A stretch of 64,000 nucleotides of DNA from Spirosoma linguale DSM 74 (GCA_000024525.1 CP001769.1:4559001-4623000); one strand, 5' to 3'. Positions 25,631 through 34,855 are shown, numbered from the stretch's first letter. Notes: a model not told the origin generated them from the sequence alone. A program made the numbers and translations.

Positions 25631-26539
25631 TCAATTAAACGACTGCCGAAACTCGACTGGTGAGTAACTGGTTCTTCTTTTGAATAACTTACTAAAGGAT
25701 TGCGGATGTTCGAAACCTAATGCATAAGCAATCTCATTGACAGTTAAATTTGTCGTCGACAGTTGTTCTTTGGCCCGCTCAATCACCTTATTTTGAATGT
25801 GTTGCTGGGTGCTCTGGCCGGTTAGCGTTTTGAGTAAGCCACTTAGGTAGTTGGGGGATACATTGAGTACATCGGCCACATACTGCACGGTTGGCAGGCC
25901 GGTGTCAAGCAAGGAGTCCGTGGCGAAATAGGTAGTCAACACGGCTTCTAACCGGTCGAGTAATTGGTGGTTTGTGAGGCTGCGGGTGATAAACTGCCGT
26001 TTGTAAAACCGCTCGGCGTACTTAAGTAACACCTCAAGCTGAGCCACGATGATGTCGTGGCTCAACGTGTCGATGCTAGTGTGGTACTCCTGCTGAATAC
26101 GCTGCATAATGCCTACCATAATGGTCTCCTCCTTATCAGACAAAAATAAAGCTTCATGCACGGAGTAGTCGAAGAACTCGTACTGACGGATGGTTTTCGC
26201 CAGGGAGGTGTTCCACAAAAAATCGGGATGAACCAGCAGCATCCATCCTGAATGCGATGCTGGCTCATCCACGGCTGCCTGGATGTTATAAACCTGTCCC
26301 GGCGCGATGAAGAACAACACGCCCTGATCGAAATCATAAGTCTGCTGCCCGTACTTTATTTTGCTGTAGGGGTTGCGTTTGAGGGCAATCGAATAAAAGT
26401 CCAGTACCTGCGCAGTCGGTTCAGCTGCCGACAGACGCATATCTTCGAATCGGATGACGCTTACCAGTGGATGTTCCGGATTGAGGAGGTGGCGAGCTTG
26501 GTGGAATTCACTGATTGTACGAATCCGACGGGGTTGCAT
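25631..26539 (-). CDS. AraC family transcriptional regulator
   Basis: 302 residues. N-terminal AraC-type ligand domain (QVLDFYSIALKRNPYSKIKYGQQTYDFDQGVLFFIAPGQVYNI) and C-terminal double HTH (PTVQYVADVLNVSPNYLSGLLKTLTGQSTQQHIQNKVIERAKEQL and LTVNEIAYALGFEHPQSFSKLFKRRTSYSPVEFR). The start at 26539 leaves 16 bases after the upstream gene's stop; an in-frame ATG at 26593 would overlap that gene. It lies downstream of the NmrA-type gene in the same direction and probably controls it. Confidence 0.9.
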   Translation of the reverse strand: MQPRRIRTISEFHQARHLLNPEHPLVSVIRFEDMRLSAAEPTAQVLDFYSIALKRNPYSKIKYGQQTYDFDQGVLFFIAPGQVYNIQAAVDEPASHSGWMLLVHPDFLWNTSLAKTIRQYEFFDYSVHEALFLSDKEETIMVGIMQRIQQEYHTSIDTLSHDIIVAQLEVLLKYAERFYKRQFITRSLTNHQLLDRLEAVLTTYFATDSLLDTGLPTVQYVADVLNVSPNYLSGLLKTLTGQSTQQHIQNKVIERAKEQLSTTNLTVNEIAYALGFEHPQSFSKLFKRRTSYSPVEFRQSFN

Positions 26540-26555
26540 TGTAATAAAGTTTGAG

Positions 26556-27449
26556 TTATGATTGGCCGTAGGCCAGGGCGAAATCATTGGCAAAATCCTT
26601 CACTTTAACGCTCCTCAACGCAGGTTTGTTGCGGAGATAATCCGCCTGTAAGCGGCCGCTGTGTATGGCTCCGTATAGTTCGACCATACCGGTAGCCAAA
26701 TGCAGAGGTATACCGGTGGCCAGCAGACCCCCCAGCATTTCTTCTCCGCTGATGAGTTCCCATTGCAGATCCGCCTGTCCAATGGCGGCTCCCAAACAGG
26801 CGGCTACTTCGTTGCCTGTGGGTTCATCGCTACTTACGTAGCGCACCTTTCGGTGTTGAGCAGGCAAGGCGATCTCCTCGGCGATGTCACGAGCAATATC
26901 ACTGGGCGACACCATCGGAATAACGTCGTCGGCTCCATAGTTAGCAGCCATTCGCCCCGTGTGTTTAATCTGATCGATAAAGCCAAACAAGTTGTAGTAG
27001 AATGAGGTCGGCCGGATGTGGGTAATGGCCACATCGGACAAGTCATTGAGAATGGTTTCGGCGTGGTGCGAACCCAGGATTAGACCCGTGCCGTTATCGA
27101 GGTCGGCCCCGAAACTACTCAGGTGGATAGCCCGTTTGACCTCCGCCTGCCGAATAGCCTGGGCATAGGCCGATGCCGTGCTACGGTAGAAGGCTATCGG
27201 CTCAATAGATGGATCAGTAAAATAGGCGGGTGGAATCATACAGTATACGAGGTCGGCCCCGGCAAAGGCGTTTGCCAAAAAATCCGCATTGTCGACCGAA
27301 CCAATAGCGGCTTTCGCGCTGAGAGCTTCAATGGCAGCCTGCCGATCTGTGTTGCTACTGATAACGGTAACGGAATGGTCCTGCTGGAGGAGTTGTTTGG
27401 TTAGTGGCTGGCTGATGTGGCCTAGCGAACCGGTAATAACGATGTTCAT
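26556..27449 (-). CDS. NmrA-like NAD(P)-binding protein
   Basis: 297 residues. MNIVITGSLGHISQPLTKQLLQQDHSVTVISSNTDRQ is the Rossmann start, with GSLGHIS in the place of the glycine loop. IHLSSFGADLDNGTGLILGSHHAETILNDLSDVAITHIRPTSFYYNLFG follows the atypical-SDR pattern without a YxxxK. Likely an NAD(P)H-dependent reductase or redox sensor. The start 27449 puts the first strand at the N-terminus; an ATG 12 codons earlier is less likely. Pairs with the downstream AraC gene. Confidence 0.86.
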   Translation of the reverse strand: MNIVITGSLGHISQPLTKQLLQQDHSVTVISSNTDRQAAIEALSAKAAIGSVDNADFLANAFAGADLVYCMIPPAYFTDPSIEPIAFYRSTASAYAQAIRQAEVKRAIHLSSFGADLDNGTGLILGSHHAETILNDLSDVAITHIRPTSFYYNLFGFIDQIKHTGRMAANYGADDVIPMVSPSDIARDIAEEIALPAQHRKVRYVSSDEPTGNEVAACLGAAIGQADLQWELISGEEMLGGLLATGIPLHLATGMVELYGAIHSGRLQADYLRNKPALRSVKVKDFANDFALAYGQS

Positions 27450-27680
27450 GAGGTAGCTTGTTTTGTTTCGACAAAGGTCCGCCATCCTTTAGCCTTCGAG
27501 GTAGCCGAATCTACGGTTGTACTAAGCAAATCACCGGTGGGAGTAAGTCAGAACTGTGCCAACCCTACAGTAGTAACATCAAGCAAACTAGGCAATACGA
27601 CGGATTCTCAATTAAGGCTCCTTCTGGAGACAAAGAAACGTTCATAATAATACGTGTCAAATTGGCTGCCCACCAATTAA

Positions 27681-28154
27681 CTACTGACCGCGTCGTGACG
27701 GATCATATAGCCGCGCATCAATCTCGAATACTTCCGACTTGATGACTTGACAACGAGAAAACAGCTCATGGCGGGGGTTGATCAAGTAGTTTGCCATGAT
27801 GGGTACCACCGAACTGGGCACCTCGACGAGTAAGCAGTCCGGCCTTTGCAACCAATCCACCAGAAAGGTTTGAGAGGGCAGGAGACCACTACCAGTGGCT
27901 CGCCATTCAGGGGGCAGGTCCTGCTCTTGAAACGAGCGTATTGAATCCGGAACCTCAATGGTGACTAAGTAGTACTGCGGTATGTGTTTAGGATTAAGAT
28001 GCACTAGCACTTCCAGCAAACTTAAAGCGGGAGATTCAGTGGTATACAGCAGCGATAGCCCTTTAGGGTTCCAACGACCGCCATATAAGGCAGCTCCTTG
28101 TCCAGACAGTGGGTCATGACGAAAAGCGGCCTGTAATAAACGATAAACCAGCAT
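27681..28154 (-). CDS. RES-domain toxin (NAD-degrading type)
   Basis: 157 residues. Contains the family's conserved Arg, Glu and Ser: YRLLQAAFRHDPLSGQGAALYGGRWNPKGLSLLYTTESPALSLLEVLVHL (YGGRWN at 24-29, E40/S41). RES toxins act in the cytosol, breaking down NAD+ or ADP-ribosylating a target (established for MbcT, ParT and Xre-RES systems). The gene lies 30 bases after the Xre-type antitoxin gene and in the same direction, the standard order for this system. Full family length. Confidence 0.93.
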   Translation of the reverse strand: MLVYRLLQAAFRHDPLSGQGAALYGGRWNPKGLSLLYTTESPALSLLEVLVHLNPKHIPQYYLVTIEVPDSIRSFQEQDLPPEWRATGSGLLPSQTFLVDWLQRPDCLLVEVPSSVVPIMANYLINPRHELFSRCQVIKSEVFEIDARLYDPSRRGQ

Positions 28155-28184
28155 GTAATCAGGTGGGGAAGCCGAGGGGGAGTA

Positions 28185-28595
28185 CTAGTAGAAGATGCCG
28201 TGCTCAATGCGGCCTAACACATCATTGACCTGGGTAAAACCGGCAATGGTCGTTAGCGTTTGCAGCGGTGTACGGCCATCTAACTCGCCTAGCGGATAGC
28301 GTAGCCAGTCGCGCAAGGCCTGCTCATTGCCAGCGTACACCCGCAAGCCATGCTGGATAGCTTGCTGCAATAACTCTACTCGTTCGGCCGTGGGTCCGCT
28401 CAACGCATTTTGGCGCCTTAATCGATGCAGGGTACTTTCCGAGAGCTGCAAGAGAGGCGCTAATTCTTTGAGGGTAACGCCAAGTTGTTGAGCTAACTGG
28501 TTAAGCCTTGCATCGAGTCCGTTGGGTTTAATTTGAACCGGTCGTTTGGCTCGCAGTCCTGTTAGCTGGGGGGCTAATTGCTGATTAGTTTTCAT
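28185..28595 (-). CDS. Xre/MbcA/ParS-type antitoxin
   Basis: 136 residues. The middle shows an HTH (LNQLAQQLGVTLKELAPLLQLSESTLHRLRRQNALSGPTAERVELLQQAIQHGLRVYAG) and the C-terminus the toxin-binding DUF2384 region (NEQALRDWLRYPLGELDGRTPLQTLTTIAGFTQVNDVLGRIEHGIFY). It should block the RES toxin encoded next and repress the shared promoter. The start 28595 gives the usual N-terminus; an ATG 11 codons upstream is possible. Upstream sequence holds repeats of ACAATTAT and TTGACAATTA, likely operator half-sites. Confidence 0.9.
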   Translation of the reverse strand: MKTNQQLAPQLTGLRAKRPVQIKPNGLDARLNQLAQQLGVTLKELAPLLQLSESTLHRLRRQNALSGPTAERVELLQQAIQHGLRVYAGNEQALRDWLRYPLGELDGRTPLQTLTTIAGFTQVNDVLGRIEHGIFY

Positions 28596-28602
28596 GATTA
28601 CA

Positions 28603-28690
28603 ATTATCAGTTGACAATTATATAACAATCATCTGACGATTGCAAGTTCCCCTTTGATAGCGTGCAGTAGCAGGCCACTTGACAATTAAT
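28603..28690 (-). promoter_or_regulatory. Possible operator region of the toxin-antitoxin genes
   Basis: ACAATTATCAGTTGACAATTAT just before the antitoxin start repeats ACAATTAT. TTGACAATTA recurs at about 28679. Such repeats fit autorepression by the Xre-type antitoxin, but no exact dyad is seen. Confidence 0.3.
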
Positions 28691-28702
28691 AACCTAGAAG
28701 CG

Positions 28703-28806
28703 TCTCCTTAAACGCTTCCAGGTGAGACGAAGAAACGTTCATGAGTATGTTCCTGCACGAGATGAAGAAGCTGGCATGTATCTGCTTCAAGAAATGGGCC
28801 TTTTGT
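28703..28806 (+). repeat. Dispersed intergenic repeat, expanded copy at 28.7 kb
   Basis: GTCTCCTTAAACGCTTCCAG then GTGAGACGAAGAAACGTTCATGAG, followed by a second GAGATGAAGAAGC..CATGTATCTGCTTCAAGAAATGGGCC. It looks like one unit with part of a second inserted or duplicated within it. Confidence 0.65.
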
Positions 28807-28924
28807 GGGACTCATTGTAGATAGAGTCAGCTAGATCAAAACCACTTACTCCTGTTGGCCTCAGTAAGACTATAGACTAAAAGAATTTAGCTTAAATTGC
28901 GGTCTAGTCTACAACAAGTTTTCT

Positions 28925-31570
28925 ATGACCGGCCAGCAACAGCCTTCCGATACGCCTGCTAATCTGACCCAGCGACTTAATATCGACTTTGCCCTTCAAG
29001 CTGCCGGTCTGGGCGTCTGGGAACTGGACCCGGTTACTAAACAAGTGCTCTGGGATGATCGATGCCGTCTGTTATTTGGCCTGACCAAAGACAATCAGCT
29101 CCCCTTTGAACAAGCCATCCAGTATATCCATCCCGACGATCAGGCCCGCATAGATCAGGCCGTTCAACAGGCGCTCTTGGGCCAGTCGAACGGGCAGTAT
29201 GATGTGACCTATCGAACGGTGGGGGCCGATGATGGCCTGCTCCGGTGGGTACGGTTCATGGGTAGGGCCGAGTTGACCCCTGCCGGGCAGGTCTGCCGGT
29301 TTGCGGGCGTGGCGCAGGAGGTCACCCCACAGGTGCTGGCTCAGCAGCAGGTACAGCAGGCTCAAGACACCTTGCAGGGCGTGCTGGCCATTGCCGATAC
29401 GGGCATCTGGACCTTGGATGTGGCTACGGGACTAATTTCGTATTCGCAACGGCTTAAAGAACTCTTTGAATTTACCGATGATACCATCGGGATGGACCGC
29501 GTCTATAATCCCATTCTTGACGCAGATCAACTACGGGTGGCTCAGGCGGTGAACCGAGCCCTTGACCCGGCCTCCGGTGGCCTCCTGGATGAAGAGTATT
29601 CGATCGTGACCCAGCGCACGGGGCGACACCGGATTGTTCGGGCCCAGGCCAAACTGTATGTTGATGAGCAGGGGACCCACAAGCTCCAGGGTAGCATGCG
29701 CGACGTGACGCAGGAGCGCGATACGCAACTGGCCCTGGAGCAGCAGGTGCAGGCCCGCACCCAGCAGCTGGAAGCCAGCGAAGCCCGCTATCGTCAATTA
29801 GCCCAAAGTTTGGAAGCCCAGGTGCACCAACGGACCCAAGCGCTGGTAACCGCCAATGAGGAACTAGCCGCCATTAATGAAGAACTCCGAATCAGTTATG
29901 AACAGGAGCGGCTAGTTCGTCAGCAGTTGGAAAACAGTGAAGCTCGTTTTCGTTCCCTTATTGAAGAAGCCCCCATCGCCACCTGTTTGTTGGTGGGGCG
30001 CGAGCTACGCACTGAAGTAGCTAACCAACCCATGCTTGACCTTTTTGGCAAAGGCCGGTCGATGTTTGATAAGCCCTTAAGCGAGGCCATGCCCGAATTG
30101 GCCGGTCAGCCGTTCCTTGACATCCTGGATGAGGTCTTCACCACCGGTATCGCCTATGAGGCGAAGGGCATTCGGGCGGATGTCGAAGTGGATGGGGTAC
30201 TGGGTAGCTACTATTTTGACTTTACCTACAAGCCTTTGCGGAATGCCAAAGGGAGCGTGTACGCCATCATCGACATGGCCATTGATGTAACCCAGCAAGT
30301 GCTGGCCCGCCAAGAATCCGAAGCCACCCTCCGTCAGTTTCGCACCTTACTCCAGGCCCTTCCCAATATGACTTGGACTAACACGCCTACCGGCGAAGTG
30401 GACTTCTACAACGAGCGCTGGTACGCCTATACGGGGTTGAGTTTGGAGCAAACCCGCGACTGGGGCTGGCAGGCGGTTGTCCATCCCGATGATTTGCCCC
30501 AGACGATGGCCACCTACCAGCAGGCGCTGGCGAGGGGTGAAGAATTTATGTTTGAGAACCGGTATCGGCGGGCCGATGGGCAGTACCGCTGGCACCTGAA
30601 TCGGGCCTTACCACTCTACGGTGAGGATGGTCAGCTGGTCAACTGGGTAGGCACCGCGACCGATATCCATGAACAGAAGCAAGTAGAAGCCCAACTCGAA
30701 CAGCAGGTGCAGGAACGCACCGAGCAGTTAGCCGCCAGTAATGAAGAACTGTCGGCTACGAATGAAGAGTTAACGGCAACCAACAAGGATTTCATCGCTG
30801 CCAACCAGGCACTGGAAGGCGCCAACCATGACCTGTTGCGCTCGAATAAGAACCTGGAGCAGTTTGCCTACATTGCCTCCCATGACATGCAGGAACCCCT
30901 GCGTAAGATTCAGCAGTTTGGTGATCTGCTCAAGAGTCAGTACGGGGACCGGCTGGGCGATGGCGTTGCTTACTTAGAGCGGATGCAGACCGCAGCCAGT
31001 CGCATGTCGGCGTTGATTCGAGACTTGTTAGCCTTCTCGCGGATCTCCACCACGCAGGTGATTGCCCAACCTGTAGCACTGGATCAAGTGGTGAGCCGGG
31101 TGTTAGAGACCTTATCGGTCGTAGTGGAGGAAAGTGGAGCCCAGGTGGAGGTGACTAGCTTGCCGGTGGTGCCGGGGGATCGCTCCCAGTTGGACCAACT
31201 GTTTCAGAACCTGTTGTCCAACGCGGTCAAGTTTCGGCGTACCAGCCCAGGCGGGGAGCTGGTTACCCCTCAAATTCGCATCAAGGCTAATCTAGTCGCC
31301 GAAAGCGACCTACCCCCTTCCCTACATCCTGCCCGATACGCCCAAACCTATCACTGCATTGAAGTAGCGGACAACGGTATTGGCTTCGAGGAGAAGTATC
31401 TGGACCGCATGTTTGAGGTGTTTCAGCGGTTGCATGGCAAGAACGAGTTTGGGGGTACGGGTATCGGGTTGGCCATTGTGCAGAAGGTGGTGATCAATCA
31501 TGGGGGAGCTATCACCGCTACGAGTGAGCCCGGCCAGGGAGCCACCTTCTTGGTGTACTTGCCCGCCTAG
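28925..31570 (+). CDS. Multi-PAS sensor histidine kinase
   Basis: 881 residues, no membrane segment. Four PAS domains are seen: about 15-140 (FALQAAGLGVWELDPVTKQVLWDDRCRLLFGL), 145-275, 335-460 and 465-590 (LLQALPNMTWTNTPTGEVDFYNERWYAYTGL). They are joined by long coiled coils rich in Gln/Glu (EQQVQARTQQLEASEARYRQL; SNEELSATNEELTATN). HisKA holds the phospho-accepting His653 in FAYIASHDMQEPLRKIQ. HATPase has DQLFQNLLSNAVKFRR (N box), VADNGIGFEEKYLDRMFEVFQRLHG (G1/F) and GGTGIGLAIVQK (G2). All catalytic motifs are intact. No response regulator lies next to it, so it is an orphan kinase. Signal unknown; PAS domains may bind small ligands or sense redox state. Confidence 0.93.
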   Translation: MTGQQQPSDTPANLTQRLNIDFALQAAGLGVWELDPVTKQVLWDDRCRLLFGLTKDNQLPFEQAIQYIHPDDQARIDQAVQQALLGQSNGQYDVTYRTVGADDGLLRWVRFMGRAELTPAGQVCRFAGVAQEVTPQVLAQQQVQQAQDTLQGVLAIADTGIWTLDVATGLISYSQRLKELFEFTDDTIGMDRVYNPILDADQLRVAQAVNRALDPASGGLLDEEYSIVTQRTGRHRIVRAQAKLYVDEQGTHKLQGSMRDVTQERDTQLALEQQVQARTQQLEASEARYRQLAQSLEAQVHQRTQALVTANEELAAINEELRISYEQERLVRQQLENSEARFRSLIEEAPIATCLLVGRELRTEVANQPMLDLFGKGRSMFDKPLSEAMPELAGQPFLDILDEVFTTGIAYEAKGIRADVEVDGVLGSYYFDFTYKPLRNAKGSVYAIIDMAIDVTQQVLARQESEATLRQFRTLLQALPNMTWTNTPTGEVDFYNERWYAYTGLSLEQTRDWGWQAVVHPDDLPQTMATYQQALARGEEFMFENRYRRADGQYRWHLNRALPLYGEDGQLVNWVGTATDIHEQKQVEAQLEQQVQERTEQLAASNEELSATNEELTATNKDFIAANQALEGANHDLLRSNKNLEQFAYIASHDMQEPLRKIQQFGDLLKSQYGDRLGDGVAYLERMQTAASRMSALIRDLLAFSRISTTQVIAQPVALDQVVSRVLETLSVVVEESGAQVEVTSLPVVPGDRSQLDQLFQNLLSNAVKFRRTSPGGELVTPQIRIKANLVAESDLPPSLHPARYAQTYHCIEVADNGIGFEEKYLDRMFEVFQRLHGKNEFGGTGIGLAIVQKVVINHGGAITATSEPGQGATFLVYLPA

Positions 31571-31639
31571 TGAGTGGTCGTTCTAGCTAAAAAGGATCAA
31601 AGCAATTTGGTTTTGACGGGCCATCACCCGTTTGCCTAA

Positions 31640-31708
31640 TCTCGCAAAACGCTCCCACTTGAGACGAAGGAGCGTTCATAAATCTACTTCTGAAATGGGG
31701 CGTTTTAC
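31640..31708 (+). repeat. Dispersed intergenic repeat, near-consensus copy at 31.7 kb
   Basis: TCTCGCAAAACGCTCCCACT, TGAGACGAAGGAGCGTTCAT, AAATCTACTTCTGAAATGGG, GCGTTTTAC in succession. AAACGCTCC and GGAGCGTT pair over 8 bp; TCTC pairs with GAGA; GGGCGTTTT is the alternative partner of AAAACGC. Confidence 0.85.
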
Positions 31709-31757
31709 GCTACTGATAAATATCTCTACTGCCTCGATTGGACGATAGGCTTAGGAT

Positions 31758-31808
31758 GAATGAACTGCGGCTGTCAGATCGGTTTCTGACGACAGCCGCA
31801 GTTCATTC
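31758..31808. terminator. 18-bp perfect hairpin between convergent genes
   Basis: GAATGAACTGCGGCTGTC (31758-31775) and its exact complement (31791-31808) flank a 15-base loop. Its place between converging genes suggests a two-way terminator, although the T run is short. Confidence 0.7.
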
Positions 31809-31912
31809 GTGTAATTTAATAGTGTCCGTAACCAGGGCTAAGTTTTTTGGATTCTTCGCAACGCTTGCGAGGCCAACCTACCCTGGTCCACACTTGATGC
31901 TATCTAACCGGG

Positions 31913-33034
31913 TCAGATGGAAACCGGACGCCGATTCGACAGACTGCCTAAAAACAACCCTATTAATCCGCCCACCAGACCGGAAATAATAAATTTTACT
32001 GGGAACAAGTCTTCCAGCAAACGGGAGGGCTTTTCTTCGAAGGGCACGGTAGTTCCTAAGGCAAGAAGATACCAAATCAATAAGGGTGTAACACTGACCA
32101 GTAATCGAGTTAAAAACGAATAGTGTAGCGACCGGCTAAGTACCAGGGCACTGAGCAGGCCACTTAGTCCTGCGCTTACGTAGAAGTGGGGGGTTCCATC
32201 AACCGGAGCCAGGATTCGCATCCCCATGATACTAATGCCTAAACAGCAACTAAACAGGCCAAGTCCAGCTACAAGAAGCCAACCAAGGGACGCTTGCCTT
32301 AACCAAGTAAGCAAGGTTTGACTTCCCGCTGATAGATAGCCTATCGCCACTTGGAAAAGCATCAACAACCAGACTAAATAGAAGCCAAGCCAAAAAAGCC
32401 CATGAACATGACCAAACTCGCTGTGGGTCCACCGCTCTGTGCTCGTTTTGGTGACCAACGCTTCGAATTGATGGTGGCCGAGGTAAGCTCCTAAAGCGGA
32501 GCCGCCCAGCAAGACCGTCATTCCTATTATTAATCGGATGGGGCGTTGATTGAGCTGAGTAAACAACCAAGATCGTACCAGTCCGCTCTCGTTGAACCAA
32601 CGACTCACGCCGACCGAGAGACTACATAGCAACAGGAGTGATAAGCTCATGTCCAGTAGCGACGTTAGGAACGAGTCGCCCAAATAGCGAGCTAATGCCA
32701 CAGCCCCACACTCACTCACCATCTCAACGGTATTTTTGACTAGCATAAAACTGATTACACCCAACAGCAGCAGTACTGATTCCCGTTGAGGCTGTGCGGG
32801 CCGATCTAATTTACCGAATTCCTCGGCCAAAACGTCCAGGGGTCCTACCCGGTGGGTCGCCACTAGAAAAGCCTCTTGCTGACTTAGTCCCGTGGCTTGT
32901 AAGGCGTCCATGCCATCTAATAAATGGCTTTGCAATTCCCGAAGGTCGTCTTTGGTGAAGGTGCCCCGTTGTTCGAGTTGACTAAGCCAAGTTTGGGTGG
33001 CCTGGCTTAGGTCAAAGTGGGATTTGTGGTCCAT
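31913..33034 (-). CDS. Permease-prefix membrane protein paired with PadR
   Basis: 373 residues. The soluble N-terminus (LSQATQTWLSQLEQRGTFTKDDLRELQSHLLDGMDALQATGLSQQEAFLVATHRVG) is the domain found at the front of PadR-associated permeases. About eight to nine hydrophobic segments follow from about residue 85 on. There is no MacB/FtsX core, so this is a membrane protein of unknown activity rather than an ABC subunit. Its start overlaps the PadR gene end by 28 bases, a tight translational coupling. Confidence 0.75.
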   Translation of the reverse strand: MDHKSHFDLSQATQTWLSQLEQRGTFTKDDLRELQSHLLDGMDALQATGLSQQEAFLVATHRVGPLDVLAEEFGKLDRPAQPQRESVLLLLGVISFMLVKNTVEMVSECGAVALARYLGDSFLTSLLDMSLSLLLLCSLSVGVSRWFNESGLVRSWLFTQLNQRPIRLIIGMTVLLGGSALGAYLGHHQFEALVTKTSTERWTHSEFGHVHGLFWLGFYLVWLLMLFQVAIGYLSAGSQTLLTWLRQASLGWLLVAGLGLFSCCLGISIMGMRILAPVDGTPHFYVSAGLSGLLSALVLSRSLHYSFLTRLLVSVTPLLIWYLLALGTTVPFEEKPSRLLEDLFPVKFIISGLVGGLIGLFLGSLSNRRPVSI

Positions 33035-33351
33035 AGCGATTGAAGGAGTTGATTGATCATATTCCAGTTAGCGCGTTCAGCCTGGAGAACCTCGCGTCCC
33101 TGCGTTTTAAGCGCGTAATATTTTCGTTGGCGCTCATTGTCCGCCGTGCGCCATTGGGTTTGGACTAATCCTCGCTGCTCCAGTTTTCGTAACACGGGAT
33201 AAAGGGTACCCTCGGCCACGTCAAGCTGTCCTGCTGAGCGCAAGCGTATATTGCGGATGATTTCGTAGCCATAACTTTCGCCATCGGCCAGAATGGTGAG
33301 CACCAATGGTACCAGGGTGGCCGCAATAAGCTCTTTATTAATTTCGGACAT
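33007..33351 (-). CDS. PadR family transcriptional regulator
   Basis: 114 residues. ELIAATLVPLVLTILADGESYGYEIIRNIRLRSAGQLDVAEGTLYPVLRKLEQRGLVQTQWRTADNERQRKYYALKTQGREVL is the full PadR winged helix with the signature YGYEI, GTLYPVL.LE..G and RKYY.LT..G. It is the first gene of the two-gene unit and probably represses it, releasing when membrane or toxic stress is sensed. -7 promoter not clear. Confidence 0.93.
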   Translation of the reverse strand: MSEINKELIAATLVPLVLTILADGESYGYEIIRNIRLRSAGQLDVAEGTLYPVLRKLEQRGLVQTQWRTADNERQRKYYALKTQGREVLQAERANWNMINQLLQSLWTTNPTLT

Positions 33352-33658
33352 GTTTTTATACTTAGAACTACAAGGTATCGCAAATATACATAGAAGTTCT
33401 ATGCTTACAACTATATCTCAATAAATTTGGCTGATTGTATGAGATCCGTCGTTTCGTTCTTGATTTATCACTCTTTTTCATTTCGTGATGTATCACGAAA
33501 ACGCTCCCGCTTGAGACGAAGTAGTATTAATTTGTCTGCTTCTTAAATAGGGTGTATAACGAGATGAATTGTGTCCTTCTATCTGCGACAATCTTCTTCA
33601 TGGTTAATGCCTCCTAAACTCCTTACTCAAATTCGACACATAAACCATGAAAGCTTGC
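33352..33658. other. Intergenic stretch holding one repeat copy
   Basis: Contains the dispersed-repeat copy at 33491-33560 and the upstream region of the PadR operon; nothing else is recognised. Confidence 0.5.
33491..33560 (+). repeat. Dispersed intergenic repeat, copy at 33.5 kb
   Basis: TATCACGAAAACGCTCCCGC, TTGAGACGAAGTAGTATTAA, ..CTGCTTCTTAAATAGGGTGTATAAC. The first half is consensus; the second arm has decayed. Confidence 0.75.
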
Positions 33659-34855
33659 TTAACGTGTGCTAATAAATTGCATGAGCAGATCCGTAATCGA
33701 CTTCTTGTCAGCTACATATTTGTTACTCAAAAAAACACCCCCCAGACCAGTCCTGGGATTGAAAAACAAAAATGAACTAACGCCCGGATCATCCCCATCA
33801 TGCCCAATAGTACCATTCACGTACAGATTCCAAAAAATACCCTTGTTGCGCGTCGTCAAACGAATACCTTTTGGCGGAGACTCTTTGGCGAACTGGGGGG
33901 TAAACATGGCGCTATACGATGATCTTTTTAACAGCTTCTCCCCGCCCTCGTAACCCTTTAGCAGGGCAATTAGATACTTGCCCAGATCGGACGTATTGGT
34001 TCGTAGCCCCCCGTCTGGATACGTGATTAGATGATAGAAAGGTAAGACCGAAAAGTTGTCATCGTAGGGCCGGGCATACCGCGTTAAGCGCTTCGCATCC
34101 AGAAACCAGCTTGTTTGACGCATGCGAAGCGGACGGAAAATGTATTGCCTGGTAAAGTCGGCATAACTCATGCCCGATTTAATCTCCACCAGATAGGCCG
34201 CCAGTGCGGAACCAATATTACTATAGCTGGACGAGCGGCCGGCGGCATCAAGACCAAAATTTTGTTTGCTGTAATACTGCCCCTTTTCATTGAGGTAATC
34301 GTACATAAAACGGGCCAGTGAACGATCGCTCACCTGCTGATTGAAACCCAATCTTTTTAAATTGGCATAGGCCATCGGACTATATCCGGCCAGCGTGGTA
34401 TCGAACTGATAGGTGTCATAGAAGATGGATGGATTGTCAACAATGCCGGAAGTGTGGTTCGCTAACTGCCGCACCGTTATGCGGCTGGTCGGCGCATTCG
34501 GATTGACCACCTTGAATGGCAGGATGGTATTAATATCAGTATCTAGATCAAAATAGCCTAATTCAACCGCTTTCATCAAGGCGATGGCGGCAAATGTTTT
34601 ACTGACCGAACCAATAGTCTGGATGCTCCTGGTGCTGTACTTAATCTGCTGCTCAATGTTGGCATACCCGAAGCTGTGCTGATAGATAATTGTCTTCCCG
34701 TTAACCAATACGACGGATAGCCCCGGTAAGCTATCGCTCTGGTAGACCCGCTGCAAGGCCCTGGTCAGCGTATCAAACCGGGACTGCCCAAAGGCCATTG
34801 ACAGGGTTGCACTAAACATGAGCACTGTATAGATGATAAACCTCTGGCTTCGCAT
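33659..34855 (-). CDS. Serine hydrolase (beta-lactamase/DD-peptidase family)
   Basis: 398 residues. Signal peptide ends AFGQ. The active-site SxxK is SVSK (83-86), the second motif YSN lies in RSSSYSNIGSALAAYL, and GHDGDDPGVSSFL takes the place of the third (K/H)xG motif. This is the class C beta-lactamase-like / D-aminopeptidase group that acts on D-amino-acid peptides or esters in the periplasm. A role in resistance is possible but not shown. It is downstream of the HTH regulator gene on the same strand (48-base gap), probably one operon. Confidence 0.9.
   Translation of the reverse strand: MRSQRFIIYTVLMFSATLSMAFGQSRFDTLTRALQRVYQSDSLPGLSVVLVNGKTIIYQHSFGYANIEQQIKYSTRSIQTIGSVSKTFAAIALMKAVELGYFDLDTDINTILPFKVVNPNAPTSRITVRQLANHTSGIVDNPSIFYDTYQFDTTLAGYSPMAYANLKRLGFNQQVSDRSLARFMYDYLNEKGQYYSKQNFGLDAAGRSSSYSNIGSALAAYLVEIKSGMSYADFTRQYIFRPLRMRQTSWFLDAKRLTRYARPYDDNFSVLPFYHLITYPDGGLRTNTSDLGKYLIALLKGYEGGEKLLKRSSYSAMFTPQFAKESPPKGIRLTTRNKGIFWNLYVNGTIGHDGDDPGVSSFLFFNPRTGLGGVFLSNKYVADKKSITDLLMQFISTR

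Larger units (their letters stand above)
31571..31912. other. Convergent intergenic region
   Basis: Between the kinase gene and the minus-strand membrane protein gene. It holds a near-consensus dispersed-repeat copy and an 18-bp hairpin, both listed separately; no gene is seen. Confidence 0.5.
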
